In this document: positions 1-5,828 of the stretch, in pieces
Layout: each line of letters begins with the position of its first letter
Numbering within the stretch: position 1 is the first letter of the stretch
Source: Bacillota bacterium
Lineage (GTDB): Bacteria > Bacillota > Clostridia > Lachnospirales > Lachnospiraceae
Reading direction: 5' to 3'
Length of the DNA: 29,973 nt
NCBI GenBank assembly: GCA_023437885.1
Contig: JAEZFH010000470.1
Span: 1-29,973 of the forward strand
Notes under the pieces: model-generated
Databases searched by the model: none
Told to the model about the DNA's origin: nothing
What the model saw: the letters and a program-made list of their open reading frames with translations, nothing else
Position numbers and translations under genes: made by a program

Positions 1-1
1 C

Positions 2-49
2 TCCGGGCAGCTCGGTAAAGATGCATTGAGAGATTTGTTTGCTGTTTGA
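2..49 (+). CDS. Possible 3' end of a gene entering from the left
   Basis: A reading frame is open from the window edge and ends in TGA at 47-49, giving a C-terminal tail SGQLGKDALRDLFAV. A two-way terminator hairpin follows 14 bases later, which fits a gene end. Only 15 residues are visible, so no family can be named and the call could be chance. Confidence 0.25.
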   Translation, partial: SGQLGKDALRDLFAV

Positions 50-63
50 CATACATAAAGATA

Positions 64-91
64 CCCCGGTCCAGTGTATTGCTGGCCGGGG
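64..91. terminator. Bidirectional hairpin between convergent genes
   Basis: CCCCGG and CCAG (64-74, with one bulged T) pair with CTGG and CCGGGG (82-91) around a 7-base loop. It lies just past the stop of the minus-strand small gene at 98-259 and past the possible plus-strand gene end at 49, so it can serve both. The flanks are T-rich on either strand rather than a clean T-run. Confidence 0.6.
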
Positions 92-97
92 ATATTA

Positions 98-259
98 CTA
101 TTTCATATAAGCTTCATACCATTTCTTTGGCTTCTGTTTTGGCTGAATATCAGCTTCCTTCTCACGAAATCCACATCCTGGTTTACCTATCAGGCATGTA
201 CCATCCTTACCTTTGTAATCGCAGTTCTTTACTACTAAGGTGCAAATATATTTTTCCAT
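98..259 (-). CDS. Small cysteine-containing protein, SOS (LexA) controlled
   Basis: This 53-residue protein starts MEKYICTLVVKNCDYKGK and ends KKWYEAYMK. It has four cysteines (residues 6, 13, 22 and 29) in its first half, spaced as in a small metal-binding or disulfide knot, and a basic, proline-containing tail. I do not recognise the family. The ATG at 259 follows a GAAAGAGG ribosome site. The gene has its own near-consensus promoter (302-330), a perfect Firmicute LexA box (275-288) between promoter and start, and a terminator at 64-91, so it is a complete single-gene SOS unit. It lies within what appears to be the end of an integrated element, where SOS-controlled genes are common. The function is unknown; the coding call is supported by the regulatory signals and the reading frame. 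Confidence 0.75.
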   Translation of the reverse strand: MEKYICTLVVKNCDYKGKDGTCLIGKPGCGFREKEADIQPKQKPKKWYEAYMK

Positions 260-274
260 GGATCATTCCTCTTT

Positions 275-288
275 CGAACACTCGTTCG
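275..288. promoter_or_regulatory. LexA/DinR box
   Basis: The 14-base palindrome CGAACACTCGTTCG matches the known Gram-positive LexA operator CGAAC-N4-GTTCG exactly. It sits just downstream of the expected transcription start of the small minus-strand gene, where bound LexA would block elongation or promoter clearance. Induction by DNA damage is inferred. Confidence 0.85.
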
Positions 289-301
289 CTATTCTAGCTT
301 C

Positions 302-330
302 ATTATAGCGCTATCACACGATTGTGTAAA
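302..330 (-). promoter_or_regulatory. Sigma-A promoter of the SOS-controlled small gene
   Basis: Read on the minus strand, TTTACA (325-330) and TATAAT (302-307) are separated by exactly 17 bases. Transcription would start near 295 and run straight into the LexA box. Confidence 0.8.
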
Positions 331-354
331 CAGGTTTTAAATGACAAATTTCAA

Positions 355-390
355 ACAAAAGAAAACCCCACTGTCAGCTCGACAGCAGGG
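355..390 (-). terminator. Minus-strand terminator hairpin
   Basis: On the minus strand, CCC-TG-CTGTC, loop GAGCT, GACAG-T-GGGG is followed by TTTTCTTTTG. It implies a minus-strand transcript from the 400-1000 region, in which I see no convincing gene; a small RNA is possible. Confidence 0.6.
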
Positions 391-507
391 CCCTCTTGAA
401 AAAAAACAGTATCGTTGACTCATATTACCATTAATTGTATGAAATGCAAATATGATAAAATGTATAAATTTGTAACATGGCATTAGTGCTAAATTACTAT
501 AAAAAAT

Positions 508-535
508 GCTCGCATACACTTGCCTGTATACGAGC
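508..535. repeat. Imperfect inverted repeat (11-bp stem)
   Basis: GCTCG and ATACA (508-518, one unpaired base between them) pair with TGTAT and CGAGC (525-535) around a 6-base loop. No T-run follows, so it does not look like a terminator. Confidence 0.65.
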
Positions 536-580
536 CTTGTAAGCTGCCTATATGCGTATATTACAGTGATTCCGCCATGG

Positions 581-620
581 TGTAAAGTGGTAAATTGTGG
601 ATCAATTACCATAATTTACA
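581..620. repeat. Long compound hairpin
   Basis: TGTAAA, TGGTAA and TTG on the left pair with CAA, TTACCA and TTTACA on the right around loop TGGAT, interrupted by short bulges. About 15 base pairs form over 40 bases. There is no T-run after it. Confidence 0.65.
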
Positions 621-768
621 TGTCAGATTATGTTGAAAAATAAACTATAATAATATTGTTAATGTTGTATATCTGACGGTTTAAAGCAGGGCGTAACAAA
701 TGTATATTCCCCCGTACACCCTATATGTGTGCATTATAAAATACATTAATAAACCCTGTTTTAATTAT

Positions 769-810
769 CCCGCTCCTGCCTTGCCAGTGGGGGCGGGTTT
801 ACATACATTT
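769..810 (+). terminator. Plus-strand terminator-like hairpin
   Basis: CCCGCTCC (769-776) pairs with GGGGCGGG (790-797), with one T-G pair, followed by TTTACATACATTTTTATT. It would end a plus-strand transcript for which no gene is visible. Confidence 0.5.
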
Positions 811-941
811 TTATTCTCCATAAGCCGGGCAGGCATTACATATAGTAAAATCAATATTATAACTGTTTGCGTTCACGGCTCATTCTGGGTGATTGCGTAA
901 TGGTGTTATTAATATTGCACAGTTTTCCCGGAACATCCCCC

Positions 942-970
942 TTGAAAACAAACATGTGTTCTGTTATAAT
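942..970 (+). promoter_or_regulatory. Sigma-A promoter of the 60-residue gene
   Basis: TTGAAA (942-947) and TATAAT (965-970) are separated by 17 bases. The -10 box abuts the dyad at 970-989, so the promoter is probably repressed by a factor binding over the start site. Confidence 0.8.
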
Positions 971-989
971 GGTAGTAATTTCACTACCA
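970..989. promoter_or_regulatory. Candidate operator dyad over the transcription start
   Basis: TGGTAGT (970-976) and ACTACCA (983-989) form a perfect 7-bp inverted repeat with a 6-base spacer, starting at the last base of the -10 box. The position is that of a repressor operator. I do not know the cognate factor, and no regulator gene lies next to it inside the window. Confidence 0.6.
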
Positions 990-1029
990 CAGGATACCGA
1001 TACTTGATTTTTATAGAAAGGAAGACCAC

Positions 1030-1212
1030 ATGGAGAAGGAAATGAAAGATTTTATAGGACGAAGATGCGGCAAGGCTCTTGTCGAAAACGAAGAATATGT
1101 CGCGGCTGAGCGGTCCGGTACCGTATCACCTGATTTACTGCAAGTAATGGCAGAGGAGATTTGCTATTTGCAAGGAAAATCAGACGGTGAAAAAGGCATT
1201 CTCCCGTGCTGA
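1030..1212 (+). CDS. Small helical protein, 60 residues, unknown function
   Basis: The protein starts MEKEMKDFIGRRCGKALVEN. It is charged, predicted helical, and has no membrane segment or recognisable DNA-binding helix. The start follows a GAAAGGAAG ribosome site at about 10 bases and lies 60 bases downstream of a near-consensus promoter with an overlapping dyad. It is the last gene before the attachment-like site at 1362-1418, so it probably belongs to the integrated element. Small helical proteins of this kind are common accessory products of Lachnospiraceae elements, but I cannot name a family with confidence. Confidence 0.65.
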   Translation: MEKEMKDFIGRRCGKALVENEEYVAAERSGTVSPDLLQVMAEEICYLQGKSDGEKGILPC

Positions 1213-1361
1213 TATGTTAGCCAAAAGTGTTAGCCAAACCGTGGGTTTATGGCAGATACGATGTGTATTACAAACACGTAAACGAAATCAAACAAACATC
1301 ATTAAACACGCTTAAAACAATGGATAGCGTTAAATGCATGGTTTGCAGCGTTTGCGCTATC
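1213..1361. other. Noncoding element end leading into the attachment-like site
   Basis: There is no gene here. The stretch contains the paired direct repeat at 1215-1238 and an inverted repeat, GGATAGCG (1322-1329) with CGCTATCC (1355-1362). The right arm of that inverted repeat ends on the first base of the tRNA-like sequence. This arrangement fits the arm of a tyrosine-recombinase attachment site. Confidence 0.6.
1215..1238 (+). repeat. Paired 11-bp direct repeats, candidate integrase arm sites (left)
   Basis: TGTTAGCCAAA occurs at 1215-1225 and 1228-1238 with a 13-base period. Read on the opposite strand, the repeat pair at 1477-1499 is TGGTAGACAAA, which matches at 9 of 11 positions. The two pairs face the tRNA fragment from either side. 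Confidence 0.7.
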
Positions 1362-1418
1362 CTAGACTAAGGATCTAGTCCGGGTTTCTGGGTAGGGGTT
1401 CAAGTCCCCTCGACTGCA
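1362..1418 (+). tRNA. 3' fragment of tRNA-Leu (AAG anticodon loop): attachment-site remnant
   Basis: The fragment has an anticodon arm CTAGA-CTAAGGA-TCTAG (1362-1378; anticodon AAG at 1369-1371) and a long variable region typical of tRNA-Leu (1379-1393). It then has a T-arm AGGGG-TTCAAGT-CCCCT (1394-1410) and the acceptor 3' strand CGACTGC plus discriminator A (1411-1418). CCA is not encoded. The acceptor 5' strand and D-arm are absent: the bases upstream are unrelated and form a different hairpin, so this is not a working tRNA. Tyrosine recombinases that target tRNA genes leave exactly such 3' duplicates. Identity starts at the anticodon stem, which suggests the crossover lies there. An intact tRNA-Leu would be expected to the left, outside the window. 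Confidence 0.8.
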
Positions 1419-1430
1419 GTAAGTAAAATT

Positions 1431-1464
1431 AAGGGTTATAGAGAAATCTATGACCCTTTTTTTT
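1431..1464 (+). terminator. Terminator after the tRNA-Leu fragment
   Basis: AAGGGTTATAGA (1431-1442) pairs with TCTATGACCCTT (1447-1458) around GAAA, followed by a T-run. It is a standard intrinsic terminator of the tRNA unit, kept after the 5' half was lost. Confidence 0.85.
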
Positions 1465-1465
1465 G

Positions 1466-1579
1466 TTAATCACTGATTTGTCTACCATTTTGTCTACCAA
1501 AACAAACCATCCTTAAAGTTTTAGCACTGAATTTATTATGCAAAGTAATAATAAATTTATTCGATCTTATAGCAAGAAA
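1466..1579 (-). pseudogene. Possible C-terminal remnant of an integrase
   Basis: On the minus strand, 37 open codons end at TAA (1466-1468). The tail reads CFGRQNGRQISD, and its repeated GRQ is encoded by the two arm-like repeats at 1477-1499. Integrase genes of tRNA-targeting elements often end next to the attachment core with the arm sites in their last codons, which fits the position. An upstream TGA (1580-1582) closes the frame and no catalytic motif is visible, so this is at most a decayed end and may be chance. Confidence 0.3.
1477..1499 (-). repeat. Paired 11-bp direct repeats, candidate integrase arm sites (right)
   Basis: TTTGTCTACCA occurs at 1477-1487 and 1489-1499 with a 12-base period. 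Its reverse complement TGGTAGACAAA resembles the left-hand repeat TGTTAGCCAAA (9 of 11 bases). Confidence 0.7.
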
Positions 1580-1706
1580 TCAATAATCAAATATTCCAGG
1601 GCATTGCAATTACAATCAGAAGTAATGGAAATTGAATCAAACAAAAATAACAGAATTACTTTTCTCACATAAATTGTTTATATAATATATTGTTGGAGAT
1701 TATTAT

Positions 1707-2591
1707 ATGGTTGTTTCGCCAGATCTGAATAATTTGCAGTATAAGGAAATACAAGGGATTAAGTATTTTGAATTATTTGCAGAAGAAGTGTATCAGGAAA
1801 TACTACCGGGCGTGATCATGAAAGCGTGGGGATATAACGGAAGCACCCCTGGACCAACAATACAGGTACACCCTGGTGATTATGTTAATATCAGGGTATA
1901 TAATAGATTGCCGGAACCTACAAGTGTTCACTGGCATGGCCTTGATGTACCCAATGTTATGGACGGAGTTCCTGAAGTAGAACCTTCACCAAAAATAAAC
2001 CCGGGGTCTTTCTTTGACTATCGCTTCAGGATTAATAATCCACCCGGAACTCATATGTATCATACCCATTATATATCCCATAAACAGCAGATGATGGGCT
2101 TGGAAGGGGGATTTATTATTCTTTCAGAAAACAGTCGAGATATTGATAAAGACTATTTTATTATGCTCCAGGAATTCAAAATTGAGGATATGCCCATGGG
2201 AACAATAACTCCAGGGATTTATGATATAGACCCCACAGATCATATCTTTAACTTTTTTACCATGAACGGAAGATGTTTTCCGAATACAACTCCATTATTA
2301 ATAAAATATGGTGATGATGTGAAAGTAAGATTAGGAAACGCTATGATGGATGCCCACCCGATTCATATACATGGACACCAGTTTGATGTCATAGCTTCTG
2401 ATGGAAATTCTATTTCTCCAACCAGTGTTATAAGAAAGAATACAATTAATGTAGCATCAGGAGAAACCTGGGATATCAGATTCCATGCAAATAATCCTGG
2501 AATATGGCCATTTCATTGCCATATTCCGCACCATATGTCAAACAATATGACAGAAGCATCTGGTGGCATGTTTACTACCATCATATATTAA
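1707..2591 (+). CDS. Two-domain multicopper oxidase
   Basis: A laccase-like enzyme of 294 residues, expected to oxidise Cu(I) or a phenol-like substrate and reduce oxygen at a trinuclear copper centre. All four copper motifs are visible: HWHG (75-78), HTH (119-121), HPIHIHG (217-223) and HCHIPHH (270-276). C271, H276 and M281 sit where the type 1 copper ligands belong. With two cupredoxin domains it is well short of the 450-500 residues of three-domain laccases, so a two-domain type is likely. The start at 1707 has a TTGGAG ribosome site, and a stop codon at 1683-1685 in the same frame rules out a longer N-terminus. No signal peptide or Tat motif is visible, so a cytoplasmic location is implied, which is unusual for this family. 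A putative metal-response operon follows. An oxygen-dependent enzyme in a probable anaerobe suggests detoxification. Confidence 0.9.
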   Translation: MVVSPDLNNLQYKEIQGIKYFELFAEEVYQEILPGVIMKAWGYNGSTPGPTIQVHPGDYVNIRVYNRLPEPTSVHWHGLDVPNVMDGVPEVEPSPKINPGSFFDYRFRINNPPGTHMYHTHYISHKQQMMGLEGGFIILSENSRDIDKDYFIMLQEFKIEDMPMGTITPGIYDIDPTDHIFNFFTMNGRCFPNTTPLLIKYGDDVKVRLGNAMMDAHPIHIHGHQFDVIASDGNSISPTSVIRKNTINVASGETWDIRFHANNPGIWPFHCHIPHHMSNNMTEASGGMFTTIIY

Positions 2592-2705
2592 TTATGAAAG
2601 TCTGATATTTAAGTAGGAATTTGAAACTACAATAATACCGTTCAATGCTGAGCTAATTTGTGTTTTGACTTCAGATCAATGAAATCTAATAGAGATATTA
2701 TGGAT

Positions 2706-2753
2706 ATCCTCTAGGATTAATGTAAAAAAATTAATTCTTGAGGATTATTTTCT
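2706..2753 (+). terminator. Long hairpin after the multicopper oxidase
   Basis: ATCCTC and GATTAA (2706-2720) pair with TTAATT and GAGGAT (2731-2745), with a small internal loop, followed by TATTTTCTG. It is a plausible terminator of the oxidase gene, but the T-run is broken. Confidence 0.45.
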
Positions 2754-2831
2754 GTCCATAATTCAAACATAATTGCCCTTTACAATAAGAACATAGAAAC
2801 AATAAAACAAAATCAAAAAGGAGATATAATT

Positions 2832-3206
2832 ATGATAATAAGAAAATTGGTAGTTGGAGCAGTATTGGTTCTCGCACTTAGTACAACCACAATTGCATTT
2901 GCAAAGGAAAGTAGTAATCAAAGACAGGTTGGCAGATCTTCAGCTAATACAATGTATTCTATGATGGAGCAATTTGGATATGATGAATTTGCTCAGGATA
3001 TTAAGGATGGCGATTATTCTGCAATGGATGACTTCATGAATAATCTATCAGATGAAGACTATCAGAAGATGATTGATTTAATGAAAGAATCTGGCTATGG
3101 TAATATGGCAGCAATGATGGAACGAATCGATAAAAACGACATGATTTCGATGCACAATGCGATGGGTGGTGCAGCAGGTTGCCATAGCCAAAGGCGAGAT
3201 CAATGA
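2832..3206 (+). CDS. Secreted Met-rich small protein, C-terminus probably rearranged
   Basis: A protein of 124 residues with a clear signal peptide (KLVVGAVLVLALSTTTIAFA, cleavage near residue 25). The mature helical protein is rich in Met, Asp and Asn, with repeated MM pairs (43-44 and 115-116 by eye). Such Met-rich secreted proteins often accompany copper systems, which fits its place between a multicopper oxidase and a two-component system. The start has a strong AAAGGAGATATAATT ribosome site. The last residues, from GCHS onward, look out of place. A shift to the +1 frame near 3178 gives VAIAKGEINEETFERMKKTIF, a SHOCT-like tail ending at 3243. A frameshift or deletion has therefore probably joined two genes here. 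Confidence 0.75.
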   Translation: MIIRKLVVGAVLVLALSTTTIAFAKESSNQRQVGRSSANTMYSMMEQFGYDEFAQDIKDGDYSAMDDFMNNLSDEDYQKMIDLMKESGYGNMAAMMERIDKNDMISMHNAMGGAAGCHSQRRDQ

Positions 3207-3243
3207 AGAAACATTTGAAAGAATGAAAAAAACGATATTTTAA
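3178..3243 (+). pseudogene. Out-of-frame SHOCT-domain tail
   Basis: In the frame shifted relative to the Met-rich gene, the bases encode AIAKGEINEETFERMKKTIF and then TAA (3241-3243). The pattern KGEI-x-E-E-x-F-x-x-K is typical of the SHOCT (short C-terminal) module. A second SHOCT module ends the next gene (KGDISEDEYFRRKSLL). The tail has no credible start of its own: an ATG at 3157 lacks a ribosome site. It looks like the end of a former gene fused out of frame by a deletion, or the true end of the upstream gene after a frameshift. Confidence 0.5.
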
Positions 3244-3255
3244 GGAGGTATTGCT

Positions 3256-3510
3256 ATGATGTACAGATATTTTAATCAAGGGTTTGATAGTAATAGTTTA
3301 TGTCCGAGACTAGGATATTTTAATAATGCGTGGAGCATTATCGCCGGAATAGGCTTGATAATAACAATTTCTTTACTTTTTTATTTTTTTGTTCATAATA
3401 AAAAGAAAAGGGTATCTTCTGAAGCATTAGAGATATTAAAGCTGCAATTTGTAAAAGGTGATATTTCAGAAGATGAATATTTCAGAAGAAAAAGCTTATT
3501 AGAGCGCTAA
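3256..3510 (+). CDS. SHOCT-domain membrane protein
   Basis: A protein of 84 residues with one membrane helix (about 27-49, WSIIAGIGLIITISLLFYFF), a basic stop-transfer KKKR, and a C-terminal SHOCT module (about 55-84, ending KGDISEDEYFRRKSLLER). SHOCT modules are short helical pairs at the ends of many bacterial membrane proteins and are thought to aid oligomerisation; no enzyme activity is expected. The start follows TAAGGAGG at 3241-3248 with good spacing. It lies 25 bases before the response regulator, so it is probably co-transcribed with it. The role is unknown; the context suggests a link to envelope or metal sensing. Confidence 0.8.
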   Translation: MMYRYFNQGFDSNSLCPRLGYFNNAWSIIAGIGLIITISLLFYFFVHNKKKRVSSEALEILKLQFVKGDISEDEYFRRKSLLER

Positions 3511-3535
3511 ATAAAAGTGGAACGAGGTGAAATGA

Positions 3536-4222
3536 ATGGTTTATCAAATTCTTGTAGTAGAAGACCAGAAAGAAATCAGTGATGTATTAATGAAATATAT
3601 CGCTAAGGAAGGCTATGGCGTAGCTGTCGCCGGTAATGGGTTTGAAGCGCTGGAGTTGTTTGGTAACCAGGAATTTCATCTTGTTCTTCTTGATATCATG
3701 ATGCCAGGTATCAGCGGTTTTGAAGTACTGAAGGAAATTAGAAAAATATCGGATGTTCCGGTGATTATGTTAACTGCAAAGCAGGAAGAAATCGATCGTC
3801 TCAAAGGCTTCGAAACAGGTGCAGATGACTATGTCATTAAGCCCTTTAGTCCAAGAGAGCTGATGAAACGGATTCATGTTTTCATCAAACGTATCTATAA
3901 GGAAACGGATGAAATCGTATATAGCTTCCGTGATTTAAAGCTATATACAAAGGGAATGAAGCTAGTTAAAAATAATAATGAAATTGTATTGACAGCAGCC
4001 GAATATAAGCTGTTGTTTGTTTTATTTAAAAATAGGGGACAGCTTCTTACCAGAGAACAATTGATTGAATTGGCGTATGGCAGTGATTACGAAGGATATG
4101 ACAGAAACATAGATAGCTTCATAAAGAGAATACGACAGAAGATAGAAGATGATCCTAAAAACCCCAAAATTCTGATTACTAAATACGGAGCAGGTTATAT
4201 ATTCGGAGGTGATGAGGGATGA
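3536..4222 (+). CDS. OmpR/PhoB-family response regulator
   Basis: A response regulator of 228 residues. The receiver domain (1-118) has the acidic pocket ED (9-10), the phospho-acceptor D53 in LLDIMMPG, T80 and K102. A winged-helix DNA-binding domain follows (about 130-228), with LTAAEYKLLFVL and the C-terminal hairpin TKYGAGYIF. The ATG at 3536 follows a GAGGTG ribosome site. The stop overlaps the kinase start by 4 bases (ATGA), so the two are translationally coupled. It probably controls this locus, including the Met-rich protein and oxidase, in response to its partner kinase. I found no certain binding repeat upstream. Confidence 0.93.
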   Translation: MVYQILVVEDQKEISDVLMKYIAKEGYGVAVAGNGFEALELFGNQEFHLVLLDIMMPGISGFEVLKEIRKISDVPVIMLTAKQEEIDRLKGFETGADDYVIKPFSPRELMKRIHVFIKRIYKETDEIVYSFRDLKLYTKGMKLVKNNNEIVLTAAEYKLLFVLFKNRGQLLTREQLIELAYGSDYEGYDRNIDSFIKRIRQKIEDDPKNPKILITKYGAGYIFGGDEG

Positions 4223-5598
4223 CGGTGAAAAGGCAATGGTTGCTTGTATTAATTATAATTGCAGTAATTTCTGTTGTAATAAATACTTTTGTTCTCAGCA
4301 ATCTGACAAATCAGTACTTTAAAGATTATGTCAAAGATAATTACAACCAGCATTTTAATCAAATAGTCGAATACTTAACCAATACATTAAAAGATGAAAA
4401 CTACTCGTCGAGTCAAGTATCAATTGATTTGGAGGCCCATCTGGCCGACCCAATTACAAGAATAAAGGTCTATGATGTAGACGGCAATCTGATTTCTGAT
4501 GTTAGTACTGATGCGCAGTCCTATGTAGGCAACTCTTCTATGCACAGGATGATGGGCCGGATGATGGGTAATAGGATTAATTCCCAGTCCGAAGAGGTGG
4601 ATCATGCTCAGATTACCGATAATGGAAGATTAATCGGCCAGATTAATATAACAAGATATAGCTCTGCTGAAAATTCGGCTACAATATGGGCTTTCCAGTC
4701 TTCGCTTCTGAAAAATAGTTTTATTTCAATTATAATCGTACTTATCGTAGCAATTGGGATTGGGATTCTTGTCAGCAAAAGAATGAGTAGGGACTTAATT
4801 CATACCTCCGAAATGGCGCAAAATCTTGATGTCGGAAATGATACTCCGGTATTCAAATCAAAGGTAAAGGAAATCCAAGTGATACAACAAAGCTTGGAAT
4901 CTCTGAAAGCAAGGTTGATGCTGAAGCAAAAAAGCAGAAAAACGTTGATTGATGAGCTGGTTCACCAGACCAGAACACCACTCACGATATTAAGAACACA
5001 TCTGGAAGGAATTGAGGATGGAATCATTGAGTTTGCTCCCGAAGAAATCCGGATATGTGAAAATCAGATTGATAATATAACAACTATCATAACCAACATG
5101 AGTAATATGATTGATGCAGAAAAAACTGAAAGCTCAATCAATATTGAGGAATTTGAGTTGAATCAGATGATTAGACAGATCATGAATGGCCTCAAAGCTC
5201 AGTTTGAAAAGAAAAATATCGATTTCAGCTTTGATGCAAAGGAAAAAGTGACAGTAAAGACGGATAAGTACCGATTGAGTCAGACGGTATACAATATTCT
5301 AACCAATGCTTATAAATTTACAAAACAATACGGAACTGTAAAGGTATCATACCAAATCAGCCAAGATACAATTATTTTGACGATAAAAGATAACGGATCA
5401 GGAATCGATGAAAAGGATCTGGACCAAATTTTTAATGCATACTATAAGAATGACAAATCAATGGGCTTGTCAGGAGATGGTTTGGGTTTATATATTGCAA
5501 AAGAAAATATGGGAAGTATCCATGGTACAATCGCGGTTGAATCAGAAGTAAATAAAGGAAGTAAGTTTATATTAACATTTCCGATTGAAATAAAATGA
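4219..5598 (+). CDS. Sensor histidine kinase with Met-rich extracellular loop
   Basis: A kinase of 459 residues. Two membrane helices (about 7-27 and 167-186) enclose an extracytoplasmic domain. Then come a HAMP-like linker, the dimerisation domain with phospho-acceptor H249 (VHQTRTPL), and an ATPase domain with the N box LTNAYKF, G1 DNGSGID and G2 GDGLGLYIAK. The outer loop contains MHRMMGRMMGNR (108-119). Met clusters of this type bind Cu(I) or Ag(I) in periplasmic copper proteins, so copper sensing is a reasonable inference given the multicopper oxidase and Met-rich protein just upstream. It overlaps the response regulator by 4 bases and has no terminator of its own that I can see. The HisKA-type core is certain; the ligand is not. 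Confidence 0.92.
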   Translation: MTVKRQWLLVLIIIAVISVVINTFVLSNLTNQYFKDYVKDNYNQHFNQIVEYLTNTLKDENYSSSQVSIDLEAHLADPITRIKVYDVDGNLISDVSTDAQSYVGNSSMHRMMGRMMGNRINSQSEEVDHAQITDNGRLIGQINITRYSSAENSATIWAFQSSLLKNSFISIIIVLIVAIGIGILVSKRMSRDLIHTSEMAQNLDVGNDTPVFKSKVKEIQVIQQSLESLKARLMLKQKSRKTLIDELVHQTRTPLTILRTHLEGIEDGIIEFAPEEIRICENQIDNITTIITNMSNMIDAEKTESSINIEEFELNQMIRQIMNGLKAQFEKKNIDFSFDAKEKVTVKTDKYRLSQTVYNILTNAYKFTKQYGTVKVSYQISQDTIILTIKDNGSGIDEKDLDQIFNAYYKNDKSMGLSGDGLGLYIAKENMGSIHGTIAVESEVNKGSKFILTFPIEIK

Positions 5599-5625
5599 TA
5601 TGCATTAAATCTTTCGGCAAATTTG

Positions 5626-5808
5626 TCACACTTTTGCTACACCCATTAAGACGATGCCGCAAAGCTCCTTTCTATAAGGTGTTGCTTGCTCAGTAAGATA
5701 TTGGATTTCTGTGCTTGGTTGATTAGGGTGGGCATAGTGCTTGAATAGCGTTTGAAGATCGTTGTGCCAACTGATAACCAGTAATAAGTTAATTTGACAT
5801 TATTTGGA
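5626..5808 (-). pseudogene. Orphan C-terminal gene fragment
   Basis: A minus-strand frame reads like real protein, with WHNDLQTLFKHYAHP followed by TEQATPYRKELCGIVLMG, and ends in TGA (5626-5628). It lacks a start and a ribosome site. Its 5' part runs into the pheST promoter at 5794-5822, so it is a truncated remnant. I cannot name the family. It marks a probable junction between the metal cluster and the pheST operon. Confidence 0.45.
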
Positions 5809-5822
5809 CGTTGGGTTAAAAT
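5794..5822 (+). promoter_or_regulatory. Sigma-A promoter of pheST
   Basis: TTGACA (5794-5799) and TAAAAT (5817-5822) are separated by 17 bases. Transcription should start near 5829 and give a leader of about 300 bases containing the T-box. Confidence 0.8.
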
Positions 5823-5828
5823 AAAAGT

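Larger units (their letters stand above)
391..941. other. Noncoding stretch with strong hairpins
   Basis: No convincing coding frame is visible here. Candidate frames carry atypical composition and no ribosome sites. The stretch contains two long imperfect hairpins (508-535 and 581-620) and opposed terminators at 355-390 (minus) and 769-810 (plus). It lies between an SOS gene and an attachment-like site, so an element-specific origin, transfer site or small RNAs are possible. None of these is shown. Confidence 0.5.

Noticed and set aside
46..297. Plus-strand frame over the SOS-controlled small gene
   Set aside because: It is the shadow of the minus-strand gene at 98-259, which has a ribosome site, promoter, LexA box and terminator.
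337..612. Minus-strand frame of about 90 codons
   Set aside because: It reads through a terminator hairpin (355-390) and two-thirds of a large hairpin. It has no ribosome site and its composition is unlike a protein.
700..900. Plus-strand frame of 66 codons
   Set aside because: It contains a terminator-like hairpin (769-810), has no ribosome site, and its composition is unlike a protein.
1362..1418. Functional tRNA-Leu gene
   Set aside because: The acceptor 5' strand and D-arm are missing; the preceding bases do not pair with CGACTGC and form a different hairpin.
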